Below are positions 1-8,409 of a stretch of 64,000 nucleotides of DNA, piece by piece. This DNA comes from Pricia antarctica (GTDB lineage Bacteria; Bacteroidota; Bacteroidia; Flavobacteriales; Flavobacteriaceae): contig NZ_FNAO01000004.1 in assembly GCF_900101815.1 (NCBI RefSeq), forward strand, positions 62,001 to 126,000, in the 5' to 3' direction. The notes beneath the pieces are model-generated. The model was not told where the DNA came from and ran no database searches. It saw only the letters and a program-made list of their open reading frames with translations. Position numbers and translations under genes: made by a program. Position 1 is the first letter of the stretch, and the number at the start of each line of letters is the position of its first letter.

Positions 1-234
1 GATAGACTGAATCATGTAGAATTAGTGAGTACGCTTCTATACGCCATCCCTAAGACATCTATCCTTGGGACCATCTTGCTTACGGCATGGCTGGGCGGGG
101 CGGTAGCTACCCATATCATCCATCATGATTCTCATTTCTATTTGCTTTTTCCGGTACTTTTTGAGATGCTCACGTGGCTAAGTATTTGGTTAAGGGATGG
201 GCAACTTAAAACGATATTCCCTATAAAAAAGTAG
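1..234 (+). CDS. DoxX-like membrane protein, 3' part
   Basis: The frame is open from the window edge, so the 5' end is missing; the first possible start (GTG at 25) is probably internal. What remains has two hydrophobic segments. The core GxILLTAWLGGAVATHI, followed by a segment ending in SIWLRDG, is characteristic of the C-terminal half of the DoxX-like (DoxX_2) family of four-helix inner-membrane proteins. These are often found beside VOC proteins, as here: the next gene starts 31 bp downstream on the same strand. The substrate of this family is not established. The family call is by pattern recognition from a fragment. Confidence 0.75.
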   Translation, partial: DRLNHVELVSTLLYAIPKTSILGTILLTAWLGGAVATHIIHHDSHFYLLFPVLFEMLTWLSIWLRDGQLKTIFPIKK

Positions 235-265
235 GAGGACGGAACAATCCATAAAATCTAATATC

Positions 266-643
266 ATGAAAATTCCAAAAGGACACCAAGCCATTATGCC
301 CTACCTAATGCTAAACGGGGCGAAAAAGTTTTTCGATTTTACCGAAAGGGTATTCGATGCCGAGCAGACCTATCTCAAATTTAGGGAGGACGGCAAGACC
401 ATCATGCACTCCGAAATACAGATCAACGGGAGTACCATCATGTTTTGCGAGGCCACGGAAGAATGGAAGGCACAACCGGCCAATCTTTTTGTATACGTGG
501 AAAATGCGGATGCATCCTATAAAAAAGCAATCGATGCCGAGGCAACGACCATCATGGAACTTAATGATCAAGACTATGGCCGAACCTGTGGCGTTCAAGA
601 TCCAGTTGGAAATGTATGGTGGATCACTTCCACACAAGCGTGA
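266..643 (+). CDS. VOC (glyoxalase/PhnB-like) family protein
   Basis: This 125-residue protein has the layout of a single-chain vicinal oxygen chelate protein of the PhnB/3-demethylubiquinone-methyltransferase-like group. It opens with a PYLMLNGAKKFFDFTERVF strand-helix, has a central HSEIQINGSTIMF segment, and closes with RTCGVQDPVGNVWWI, the usual C-terminal D-P-x-G-N-x-W signature. The length matches the family. Members bind small molecules or metals, but the substrate cannot be read from sequence. It follows the DoxX-like gene after 31 bp and is likely co-transcribed with it. Confidence 0.85.
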   Translation: MKIPKGHQAIMPYLMLNGAKKFFDFTERVFDAEQTYLKFREDGKTIMHSEIQINGSTIMFCEATEEWKAQPANLFVYVENADASYKKAIDAEATTIMELNDQDYGRTCGVQDPVGNVWWITSTQA

Positions 644-754
644 CTAAACAGATTACTACGGTAACAGTATATAAACCTAATTGTTCGACCCTAGCTACCT
701 GCCTTTCAATTTATCAGTGTTCAACTTCCCGAAGGCATGCATCCGGTAGTTTGT

Positions 755-1114
755 TCAAGGTACATCCTGCCCGAAAGTCAACAAGTTATGGTCGAGATTC
801 AGCAATGAAAATTCCTTTTGCCCCCAAGGTTTGACCTGCAGAGACCCGTTCGGATGGATGGCTATTTTTTTATCCAATATCCATTGATATGGTTCTTCTA
901 TGTTGTCGGTCCGAACATAGACCTGTCCGTAATTTTGCTCAGGATCCAGTGCCGCAAATTCAAAAAAGTGGATTTGGATGCCGTCTTTTTGAACCATTAG
1001 GTAGCCCTCGAAATCGGCAGTTCCGAATTCTTCAAATTCCAATTGGCTAAAATAGTAGTCTTTGGTAAGCGCCTTGTTGCGCATGGGCAGCTTAGGGTTG
1101 ATTTCCGTTAGCAT
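755..1114 (-). CDS. VOC family protein (bleomycin-resistance-like fold)
   Basis: A 119-residue protein whose pattern fits the VOC superfamily branch annotated as bleomycin-resistance or glyoxalase-like. It has an N-terminal PKLPMRNKALTKDYYFSQLE strand-helix, the central GIQIHFFEF with a possible metal-ligand His, and a C-terminal WGQKEFSLLNLDHNLLTFGQ segment. Such proteins usually act as dimers that bind a ligand, and antibiotic sequestration is only one known use, so I do not assign resistance. It is alone on this strand, facing the upstream VOC gene tail to tail. Confidence 0.75.
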   Translation of the reverse strand: MLTEINPKLPMRNKALTKDYYFSQLEFEEFGTADFEGYLMVQKDGIQIHFFEFAALDPEQNYGQVYVRTDNIEEPYQWILDKKIAIHPNGSLQVKPWGQKEFSLLNLDHNLLTFGQDVP

Positions 1115-1239
1115 GACGTGGCGAGTTTAAACGATTTTATACATATTGGTAACCTTCCAAAGTTAATCATAAACCGAAAAAAATCCACAGTGAAAACAAA
1201 TGTCGTAATCGCCCCTCCATATTGTCAAATTTACCCCGC

Positions 1240-1267
1240 TTGAATAGGCAAGATTGGATTAACTTTG
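1240..1267 (+). promoter_or_regulatory. Bacteroidota-type promoter for DoxX gene
   Basis: TTG at 1240-1242, a 17-bp spacer and a perfect TAnnTTTG box (TAACTTTG, 1260-1267). It predicts transcription from about 1272 and rules out the TTG start at 1265, leaving ATG 1292 as the start of the DoxX gene. Confidence 0.65.
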
Positions 1268-1291
1268 ATAAACAATCCCAATCCAGAGATT

Positions 1292-1669
1292 ATGGCATCC
1301 ACAAAAACGAACAAAATCATCTTTTGGACAACTGCCATTATAATCTTTATAATGGAAGGACTTATCCCCGCATTTACTTCACAGACCGAACTTGCGAAAG
1401 AAGGGATAAGACACTTGGGCTATCCTGAATATTTTGGTAATGCGTTGGTTGTTTTTAAAGTTTTGGGCGCTTTAACATTAATCATTCCGCAAGTGCCAAA
1501 ACGAATTAAAGAGTGGGCTTATGCAGGGTTTGCCTTTGACTTTATATTTGCGGGAATCAGCCATTTTGCCGTAGACGGAATGGATTTCCAGTCCTTTTTC
1601 CCATTTCTGTTTTTAGTGATTTTAATTGTTTCCTATTTTTCATATCACCAACTAAACACCATAAAATAA
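1292..1669 (+). CDS. DoxX family membrane protein
   Basis: About 125 residues with four hydrophobic segments. It shows the DoxX_2 pattern: an N-terminal WTTAIIIFIMEGLIPAF helix, then GIRHLGYPEYFGNALVVFKVLGAL, a basic loop (PKRIKEWAYAGFAF) and a final helix before a short polar tail. This family is of unknown activity; some relatives take part in thiosulfate:quinone oxidoreductase or thiol-stress complexes. The reading frame extends upstream to a TTG at 1265, but that codon lies inside the promoter -7 box, so ATG 1292 is chosen. It is a stand-alone gene. Confidence 0.85.
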   Translation: MASTKTNKIIFWTTAIIIFIMEGLIPAFTSQTELAKEGIRHLGYPEYFGNALVVFKVLGALTLIIPQVPKRIKEWAYAGFAFDFIFAGISHFAVDGMDFQSFFPFLFLVILIVSYFSYHQLNTIK

Positions 1670-1810
1670 TATGTCATTTCAAGTCTAGCTCGATACTATT
1701 AAAAAGACATTAAAATTAGTTGAGACGGCCATATTTATTTCTCGGTGCATCTTAACTTGAAATAGGCCATAAAATCTCAGTTTAGAATCCGTTAATTCAG
1801 TTCCTTGGAA

Positions 1811-1818
1811 TATATTTG
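1811..1818 (+). promoter_or_regulatory. -7 box for universal stress protein
   Basis: Perfect TAnnTTTG match (TATATTTG) 29 bp before ATG 1848. I see no clear -33 TTG at the expected distance. Confidence 0.55.
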
Positions 1819-1847
1819 CAGCACGTATTAATTCTTTGGAAATACTT

Positions 1848-2726
1848 ATGAAATGTGTTCTGCTTGTTACGGATTTTTCTGCAAACGCCCGGAATGCACT
1901 CAACTACGGAACCTTGCTTTTTGAACGAATCCCGACCGTTTTTCTTTTGCTCAATATCCACAAAAAGCCAGCGGACAATGCATACGAAGGCGATGGGTTG
2001 AACTTTTGGGAGGAACAAGCCACGCATGCGCTTGGAAAGTTCCTAAAAGAGGTAAAAAGTGATTACAAAAATCCCAAGCATTCCTTCACTACCATTGCCA
2101 AACCATTGCCGTTCGCCAATGCCATAAAGGATGTGGTGGACAAGAACGCCATCGATCTCATTCTGCTACCTACAAAAGGACCAAGGGGTGCCAGGGAAAC
2201 CTTCTTGGGTACTGATACGGTAAGGGCGATCAATAGCATTAAAAATGTGCCGATAATTGTGGTCCCAAACACTTTTACCGCAAAAAAACCGGCCCAAATC
2301 GTATTTTCCACCAACTTTGAAAGGGCATTTCAAAGAAACGAACTCGACGTCTTGGTATTACTGACGAAATCACTGCGTTGCAAACTAAAAATAGTACAGA
2401 TAATGAACGATAGTCATTTGGACGAGTTTCAGAAACTCAACAAGGACTATTTGACCGATATCTTTAACGGATTGGAACATTCCTTTCAAAAGATCAAGGT
2501 AGAAACTTCGGAAACGGAGGCCATCAACGAATATGTCAAGAGGATGGATGGCGATATGATCTCATTGGTCAACCATAGGTACAATTTTCTGCAAAAAATC
2601 ATCCAGGAAAATGTGGTTAAAAAAGTAACGTTCAACAGCGAGGTGCCTATTTTGGTATTGCCGGAACTGGTAAGTAACAGGCCCATTTCGGTGCGTACAG
2701 TTAGTGATGGAAAGATGGTACTCTAA
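1848..2726 (+). CDS. Universal stress protein (UspA family), tandem type
   Basis: A 292-residue protein starting MKCVLLVTDFSANARNAL, the usual first strand and helix of a Usp domain. The end of the first domain has GPRGARETFLGTDT followed by VPIIVVPN, a version of the G-x2-G-xn-G-S/T nucleotide-binding loop. A second, more diverged half ends with VPILVLPE. Two-domain Usp proteins of about 280 residues are common in Flavobacteriaceae. They are cytoplasmic, may bind ATP and respond to stress. ATG 1848 was preferred over the in-frame TTG at 1836 because of the promoter box at 1811-1818. Confidence 0.85.
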   Translation: MKCVLLVTDFSANARNALNYGTLLFERIPTVFLLLNIHKKPADNAYEGDGLNFWEEQATHALGKFLKEVKSDYKNPKHSFTTIAKPLPFANAIKDVVDKNAIDLILLPTKGPRGARETFLGTDTVRAINSIKNVPIIVVPNTFTAKKPAQIVFSTNFERAFQRNELDVLVLLTKSLRCKLKIVQIMNDSHLDEFQKLNKDYLTDIFNGLEHSFQKIKVETSETEAINEYVKRMDGDMISLVNHRYNFLQKIIQENVVKKVTFNSEVPILVLPELVSNRPISVRTVSDGKMVL

Positions 2727-3176
2727 TTTGAATTATTCATTATAAATTTGGGTAGAATCGTGACAAGAGCTTTTCCTACTTCCGCAAAAGGCTGGTAATG
2801 ATTTCAAAAAGGGCTTTTAAATCACTTATGGCACTAAAACGAACCGCATTTTCTAACCGCACCGAGGCCCATCCTGATTGTGCACAAAACCCTACCATTC
2901 ATACAATTTCCTTATAAGCTGATCGGAAAAGTACTATCTTTAATCTGAATATTTCCAACCAACATTCCAATAACTAAGTGTAAAAAAGTCTGGATGCGAA
3001 CGCCAGCTTTTTAGCCATTCCCTACGTAGGTTCTTCCCTTCGTCCGCCATTGCAAATCTTTCTTGCAACATTCGATAATACCGGCTTATCCTAAATGGAA
3101 AGCCTATTATCAAAAAAATTCTACCCGATTGATAGAAGGTTTTTCAAAATCCTAAATAGATTTTAAAAGATTTGAA
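2727..3176. other. 450-bp gene-free stretch with one hairpin
   Basis: No frame looks coding. The only structure I can support is a hairpin at about 2982-3012 (A-rich AAAAAAG(T)CTGG, 9-nt loop, CCAGCTTTTT, with one bulged base). It could act as a terminator on either strand, although it lies 260 bp beyond the stress-protein stop codon. The last 60 bp before the AraC gene are AT-rich and presumably hold its promoter. Confidence 0.4.
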
Positions 3177-4016
3177 ATGATAATAGCATCAGAAATCGCA
3201 CCCTCGCCTGAATTGTCCCCTTTTGTACGGTGCTACACCTATAGGCAGTTTGATACAAAGGGCTTGGACATGAAAAAACCATGGCATGCGGCGCATGAAG
3301 TATCACTGGTTTTTTTCTTTAATGCCTGGCCTGTTCATTTGTTGGACCCACATACTGGACAAATCTTACAAACTGGATCATACGCGGGTGTTTCGGGATT
3401 GGGGAGCCACTATAATGGTGAAATGACCTTTAACGGAGATTACTCTTTTTTTGAGATATATTTCAGACCGACCGGCTTTAATAAGATATTCGGTATTCCT
3501 TCTTCAAAAATTACCAACCAAATTATTAATGCGGACGACATTTTCGATTCAGAGGCCAGATACCTTTTTGAACGGCTTTGCGAGGCAAAAAGTCTTGTGA
3601 CCATGGGAATCTTGGCGAACACCTACCTTTTGGCGATATTAAAAAGTCGGAAATCCGGCCATGACGTTAGCTTGACGTTCCTTTCCAACCTGATTACAAA
3701 AAATCCGGGAATGTTCAATGTTGCACAACTGGCTTACACCGCCAATATGTGCAGTAGGAATCTGGAACGTTATTTTTTGGAACAGGTAGGTTTGTCGCCC
3801 AAACAGTTTTGTTCCGTAGTGCGGTTCAACAATGCCTTAAATCTTAAGCTAAGCCATCCCCAAAAAGATTGGACCTCCATTGCCCATGAAGGTGGTTATT
3901 TTGACCAGATGCACCTTATAAAGGACTTTAAAAGGTTTTCCGGAAATGCGCCATCCAGCTTTCTAAAACATACCCCGATAGCCCAGGAAACCTATACAAG
4001 CCGTGTCGCTACATAG
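3177..4016 (+). CDS. AraC family transcriptional regulator
   Basis: A 279-residue protein. The N-terminal ~150 residues resemble the cupin-like sensor found in flavobacterial AraC proteins (ELSPFVRCYTYR, later FFEIYFRPTGFNKIFGIP). The C-terminal ~100 residues carry the double helix-turn-helix: MFNVAQLAYTANMCSRNLER, then a second motif IAHEGGYFDQMHLIKDFKRF, which is the conserved G-[FY]-x-D-Q-x-H-[FL]-x-[RK]-x-F signature. It is a DNA-binding regulator with an unknown effector. The unusual 4162-7710 genes follow on the same strand, but co-regulation is only a guess. Confidence 0.9.
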   Translation: MIIASEIAPSPELSPFVRCYTYRQFDTKGLDMKKPWHAAHEVSLVFFFNAWPVHLLDPHTGQILQTGSYAGVSGLGSHYNGEMTFNGDYSFFEIYFRPTGFNKIFGIPSSKITNQIINADDIFDSEARYLFERLCEAKSLVTMGILANTYLLAILKSRKSGHDVSLTFLSNLITKNPGMFNVAQLAYTANMCSRNLERYFLEQVGLSPKQFCSVVRFNNALNLKLSHPQKDWTSIAHEGGYFDQMHLIKDFKRFSGNAPSSFLKHTPIAQETYTSRVAT

Positions 4017-4161
4017 TCTTTAAATTGTCGTGTTTTTACTATCCAGTTGTGGGGGCAGCCTCTAATTTTGGTGGACCTAAATACAGACTGGTGTCCTTGT
4101 AGCTATCCGACTTACAGACCGTCAATAAAAAATGTAAATTTTAATCCTAAAAAATGGGGCC

Positions 4162-5088
4162 ATGGAAATTAAAACTACTGAACAAGGCGTAGATACCGAG
4201 GCAATGACATCACTCGAGCTTCGACTTACATATGATAAGGACCTGGCTATTACGGCAACGAATATTGATCGCGTTTTAGATCAAAACGGAAAGTTCGGTC
4301 AATTATACGAAACGATAAACCTACACAGGCAGGCAGGCTTGGAAAGTTTATTTAAGCGCCGGTTCTCCGACACTTTTAACCCTGCGAAATTCAGGTGGCC
4401 CGAATATCTGTTTATCCCTACAGCGGCAAATGGCCATGATTACTGGATAAGCTCCCCGCCGGATAATCATAGATACGCCCTTGCCTGGAAATCACCCAAC
4501 GACGGACCCAACACGGCATCTGTTGAAACCGGCAATCTATTCGTATTCGGCCAACTTCACAATGAGGGACCGACAGATACCCAATCGTCTACCGCTGCCA
4601 TCGGGGTATTTTATGAACCTTCGATGACTTTGGGCGTGGTCGACTTTCAACCGTCAGTGCATTTTAAGGCGGAATTCCGTACGGCCCTTGAGTATTTCCC
4701 GGCACTATCGGCGGGGGGCGTACATATTTATGCGGAACTGTTGCTTGCCTGCTGGCAAAAGATACCAGGGCCCCAGGAATTTGATCTCATCGGCGTAAAG
4801 CATTTCGATGTAGCTACATCGGGACGGCGTGACCAATCTTTTGGCCCGGAATTGCAGCAAATTGAAAAATCGCTGGATGGACCGGAGCTTTCGGCACCTT
4901 TTGTGGTCGAGCGGGGCCGAAAATATTTATTCGCGGTAACGGGAAGGATAACGGTTGCATCGAACCTAATTTCATCCGATGGGAAGCCGTTGCCCGTTTT
5001 TAGCAGCTCACAGCTTAAGGTATGGGGCTCGCTAAACTGTCTTGTACCTCAAATGAATATTTATACAAAACGGGTAGATATACCGTGA
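4162..5088 (+). CDS. Hypothetical protein, 308 aa
   Basis: I do not recognise this protein. It has no signal peptide, membrane segment or obvious repeat. The composition is beta-rich and aromatic (YLFIPTAANGHDYWISSPPD; later VVDFQPSVHFKAEFRTALEYF) and the predicted product is soluble. The start ATG at 4162 follows an A-rich leader typical of the genome. The 551-residue protein with an EXORDIUM-like motif begins 291 bp downstream on the same strand, and the pair may be functionally linked. The gap holds an in-frame-looking stretch in another frame (5022-5273) that I do not believe is a gene. Confidence 0.6.
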   Translation: MEIKTTEQGVDTEAMTSLELRLTYDKDLAITATNIDRVLDQNGKFGQLYETINLHRQAGLESLFKRRFSDTFNPAKFRWPEYLFIPTAANGHDYWISSPPDNHRYALAWKSPNDGPNTASVETGNLFVFGQLHNEGPTDTQSSTAAIGVFYEPSMTLGVVDFQPSVHFKAEFRTALEYFPALSAGGVHIYAELLLACWQKIPGPQEFDLIGVKHFDVATSGRRDQSFGPELQQIEKSLDGPELSAPFVVERGRKYLFAVTGRITVASNLISSDGKPLPVFSSSQLKVWGSLNCLVPQMNIYTKRVDIP

Positions 5089-5379
5089 GCAAACCCCAGC
5101 AGTCCTTTGGAGAGATGTCTTATCGAAGAGGCTGCCAGGGTGCATCGGACCCTAATGATGCCGGTTCCCATGAAAGTACGGCTTCCGATGGGTCGGATAT
5201 CGACATCAAACGGTGGGATGATCAAATAGTCCCACTTCTCTTTTGCATTGAATGTGCCCTAATGTTCATATAATTCACAAACAAATGATCCGAGCAATGA
5301 AAATCAACTATGCGAGCACTCGAAAAATATGAAATTAATTGTAATCTACGAATATAACCATTAATCTAAAAGCTGCATT

Positions 5380-7035
5380 ATGCCACTTTCCCGTACAATT
5401 GTCAACGTAAATAACGACCTCTCTCTCATAACTTACCTTTTAAGTGAAAAAAGTTTTCAAAGTCCCTGGTCACATCCAAATGTGCCTGTTATCGTATTTG
5501 CTGACTCGGCATTGCCAGGATTTTCAGTTTCACCTCACGGGGGACCTGTGGGCAGTGGAATGCCTTTGGAATTATTGTTCTGGGGCGATTGGTGGAATAC
5601 CTCAGAAGGTGCGGACAGGCGTAATTTGCTCATAAATCGCACACAGGCATTACTGGCAAGTGACTACTTTTCCGAACTGAAGCAATATGGAATTGATAAG
5701 CCGTACTGGAGGGGTGCAAAAATTGTAACCGAGCCTGGGCCCCTGGCTGCTTTCAATTCAAATGATGATGTACAATCGGTACCCGACTTGATAGATGACC
5801 TGCTAGACGATGATGTGTTTCCCGATCCGGATGATGAGAAAATAGCCTTTATGGTTTTCATGGCAAAAGGCTTTACGCAAAGTATTGGGGCAAACGGAAG
5901 CCATACCAAAGATTACAATTATACGTTTCCATGGGATAAAGACTGGTATTGGGTTGCATGGGTCCGCTCATTTGGGGCCGAAACGGGTGAAGACCCTGAA
6001 GATGCCATGCGCACTTTCAGCCATGAGCTGGTAGAAATGTTGTCTGATCCTGAAATTGATGGATGGTATGCTAATAACGATCCGGGAAAAGGTGAAATAG
6101 GCGATGCAGCGTTTTCAGGTAACGTAAGGCAAACGGCGTGGGTAAACGGCGTGCATGTTTCATCTTACTGGTCTAACCAGTATGGGGCAACGGTCATTCC
6201 TATAGACCGAGACTACCGGGCAAGGATACTCGGCACCATTAAGTTGGAACACCGCGCTTTAGAACATGGCACGTTTAGGCCTGAACCGGCAGAGAGCCGT
6301 CTTTGTGAACTGCTGCCGGAATGTTGTTTTGTCGATAAGGATTATAAATTCACTCTTGCGAAACGGGATGAATTGGTAAGATTGAGCTTAGAGACCGAAC
6401 GTTACCGCCAGCCCCAGTTTGCATGGTTTGTGGATAATATAGCAGTAATGGGTGATGGTGTATTAAACTTAAACGTTTTAGGCGGAACTTATGTGGGCCG
6501 AAAGTCATGGTTCAGCCAAATGAACGTAGCCATTCAATGTAAACTGCTGAACAACGAACTTACCTTAAGAACAATTGGTACCAACGTAAACTTTGATATT
6601 TCGGTGAATTGTAAGGTAACAGATGCTTCCATTACGGGGAATGTGAAAATAAATGTAATAGCTAACCCATCGGTCACTATTGGCTTTGTAGGGGAAGAAA
6701 TAACCATAGATCCCGAATATGCAAATCAAAAAGCAGCATGTATTAAATCGGCTACAAGAATGTTTAAAGATTTAGGCAAAACAAAGCCTAGGCGAAAGGT
6801 AACGATTGGAGACCCGTTGGAGTTTGACTCAACTATCTTAAATGACTTACCGGCCTGGGCAAGAGTAAATGACTATCAAAAAGCGAGGGAAGCAATCAAC
6901 CTTTCAAAAATGGCTAATGCGTACCTGCCCGCAGAGGAGGCCAAAGTGGTGATAGATGCATTGATAAGGGAAGCACCAGCGTTAGAAGCAGCGATACATA
7001 TACAATCAAATAAAGACACGGCAACCTCCCATTAA
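5380..7035 (+). CDS. Uncharacterised protein with EXORDIUM-like HELxE motif
   Basis: A 551-residue protein without an N-terminal signal. At residues 214-229 it has SHELVEMLSDPEIDGW, followed by GEIGD at 238-242 and a YWSNQYGATV block at 263-272. The order His-Glu-Leu-x-Glu, D-P, G-W, E-I-x-D and W-[ST]-N-x-x-G-A is that of the EXORDIUM/phosphate-induced protein 1 family and of related bacterial hypothetical proteins. It resembles a zincin-type metal site, but activity is not proven. The N-terminal 200 residues and the C-terminal beta-rich part (FDISVNCKVTDASITGNVKI) are unassigned. The cupin gene follows 112 bp downstream. Confidence 0.6.
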   Translation: MPLSRTIVNVNNDLSLITYLLSEKSFQSPWSHPNVPVIVFADSALPGFSVSPHGGPVGSGMPLELLFWGDWWNTSEGADRRNLLINRTQALLASDYFSELKQYGIDKPYWRGAKIVTEPGPLAAFNSNDDVQSVPDLIDDLLDDDVFPDPDDEKIAFMVFMAKGFTQSIGANGSHTKDYNYTFPWDKDWYWVAWVRSFGAETGEDPEDAMRTFSHELVEMLSDPEIDGWYANNDPGKGEIGDAAFSGNVRQTAWVNGVHVSSYWSNQYGATVIPIDRDYRARILGTIKLEHRALEHGTFRPEPAESRLCELLPECCFVDKDYKFTLAKRDELVRLSLETERYRQPQFAWFVDNIAVMGDGVLNLNVLGGTYVGRKSWFSQMNVAIQCKLLNNELTLRTIGTNVNFDISVNCKVTDASITGNVKINVIANPSVTIGFVGEEITIDPEYANQKAACIKSATRMFKDLGKTKPRRKVTIGDPLEFDSTILNDLPAWARVNDYQKAREAINLSKMANAYLPAEEAKVVIDALIREAPALEAAIHIQSNKDTATSH

Positions 7036-7146
7036 AAGCACAGGGTAAAATCGCTAATGCAGGAAATCGGTTAAAAGATAAAAATACATGAAAGTTTACA
7101 GAACGGCGGGCAACGGTGGCCTCAATTAAATTAAACTTAGAATAAT

Positions 7147-7710
7147 ATGAAAAGAAACAAATTTATTGCTTTAGCGATAGCGGCCGGTTCAGCCCCTGCC
7201 TTTCTCTTTTCGGAAAATAAAAGAACATTTACCGGCCCCGATAATGGATTTAAAATACCGGCAGGTGAAGGGAGGCTACATGGCCATATTAAATTGAAAG
7301 GGGTAAACGCGAACATTTTGGACCTAAAAATTTCCGGGGACGATACCGATGGGGGGATGGCCATTTTTGAGCAAACTTCGATATCACAGGGAAAGGGCAC
7401 TCCGCTACATGTCCATCATTTCCAAAATGAGGTTTTTTATGTTATAGAAGGAAAATATTTCTTTAAGGTGGGAGATGACGAATTCCATTTATCGGATGGC
7501 GACAGTATTTTTTTACCTCGAAAAGTTCCACATGCATGGACGCAGGTCTCCGAAAGGGGTAAAATGACGGTTACATTTCAGCCCGCAGGTAAAATGGAAA
7601 ACTTTTTTGTAACCGTTGCGGCACTAGACTATGAGCCCACGAAAGAAGAAATGGCCAGAATTTTCGAGGATAATGAAATGAGCGTGGTAGGGCCGCCGTT
7701 GACTTTTTAA
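7147..7710 (+). CDS. Exported cupin-domain protein
   Basis: A 187-residue protein with an N-terminal hydrophobic segment (KFIALAIAAGSAPAFLF), suggesting export, and one conserved cupin barrel. Motif 1 gives probable metal ligands H88, H90 and E95 (TPLHVHHFQNEVFYVIEG). Motif 2 gives H129 in LPRKVPHAWT. The spacing is that of mononuclear metal cupins such as quercetin-dioxygenase-like proteins, but the substrate is unknown. It is the last gene of a plus-strand run and is followed by a weak 6-bp hairpin (7714-7732). Confidence 0.85.
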   Translation: MKRNKFIALAIAAGSAPAFLFSENKRTFTGPDNGFKIPAGEGRLHGHIKLKGVNANILDLKISGDDTDGGMAIFEQTSISQGKGTPLHVHHFQNEVFYVIEGKYFFKVGDDEFHLSDGDSIFLPRKVPHAWTQVSERGKMTVTFQPAGKMENFFVTVAALDYEPTKEEMARIFEDNEMSVVGPPLTF

Positions 7711-7952
7711 ACAAAATCCTGGTTTCGGATTTAGTTTTCATGATTTAACAATCCCGATATCTCTGCAATCTTACGGAACATGCTGTTTAGCACTATTCCA
7801 TTGTTAATTGAAAATTTGCACTGTTGCGTTAAAAAATGTGCTATGGCCGCTCTCGGTAACCAAGTTCAAGTTCAACGGCGGATTTCTAAAATTGTGGATC
7901 GCTCCAGATTAACAGAACCCCAGGGATTTTGGTTTTAAGAAGCTACTGCTGA

Positions 7953-8240
7953 CTACTGCCCTCTGTCCAAACATCGCCCCAAGGCATCGCCACATTGGCC
8001 TACACAGGCTTCCCGTGTTTTACGTTGGCATTCGACCTGGCATGTAAAGTCATTTGGGGGGCAGCGCTTAAAGCATGCGTCTGCGGCCTCTTCGCCCTCT
8101 TCTTCGGTAGGGCAATTGTTGCGGCATTCCTTCCATTCTTCTACACAGGCTCCTTGACAGCTTTGGTTCAGGCTTCCGAGAAGGCCCATTGCCAGCACAA
8201 GGGCCATTGTGATGTAATTTATGTTTTTACGTGTTTTCAT
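7953..8240 (-). CDS. Cys-rich small exported protein
   Basis: About 95 residues starting MKTRKNINYITMALVLAMGL, a clear signal-peptide-like segment ending near SLNQSC. The Cys there could be a non-canonical lipobox, so lipoprotein or secreted protein are both possible. The mature part contains ten more cysteines in a charged context (EEWKECRNNCPTEEEGEE, later CQVECQRKTREACVGQCGDA), suggesting disulfides or metal binding. The frame is open upstream to 8327, but that extension translates a tandem DNA duplication (ATEPIV twice), so the ATG at 8240 is preferred. It is the last gene of the minus-strand block. Confidence 0.6.
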   Translation of the reverse strand: MKTRKNINYITMALVLAMGLLGSLNQSCQGACVEEWKECRNNCPTEEEGEEAADACFKRCPPNDFTCQVECQRKTREACVGQCGDALGRCLDRGQ

Positions 8241-8274
8241 GGATATATTTTTTAGTGATTTTTTAAAATTCAAT

Positions 8275-8310
8275 ACTATGGGCTCTGTTGCAACTATGGG
8301 CTCTGTTGCA
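8275..8310. repeat. Perfect 18-bp tandem duplication
   Basis: The 18-mer ACTATGGGCTCTGTTGCA occurs twice back to back (8275-8292 and 8293-8310) without mismatch, 35-70 bp upstream of the Cys-rich gene. The GGCTCTGTTGCA part resembles terminal repeats of IS6-family elements, but no transposase is present. Confidence 0.9.
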
Positions 8311-8409
8311 CTTTTCGCCCTTTTCACCCTCGCCTATCGTCGCTCAAAAGAACCCTGTTCTCCGACAAAAATGGACTGGCAAACAATTGCTTATTTAATA
8401 AGGAAAGGA

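Noticed and set aside
233-238. AGGAGG as Shine-Dalgarno site of the VOC gene
   Set aside because: It lies 27 nt before the ATG, too far, and Bacteroidota generally do not rely on this sequence.
5022-5273. 83-codon frame overlapping the end of the 308-aa gene
   Set aside because: It overlaps the real frame by 67 bp, has no family pattern, and its start lies inside the upstream gene.
8240-8327. N-terminal extension of the Cys-rich protein (ATEPIVATEPIV)
   Set aside because: It translates an exact tandem DNA duplication, and the signal peptide begins at ATG 8240.
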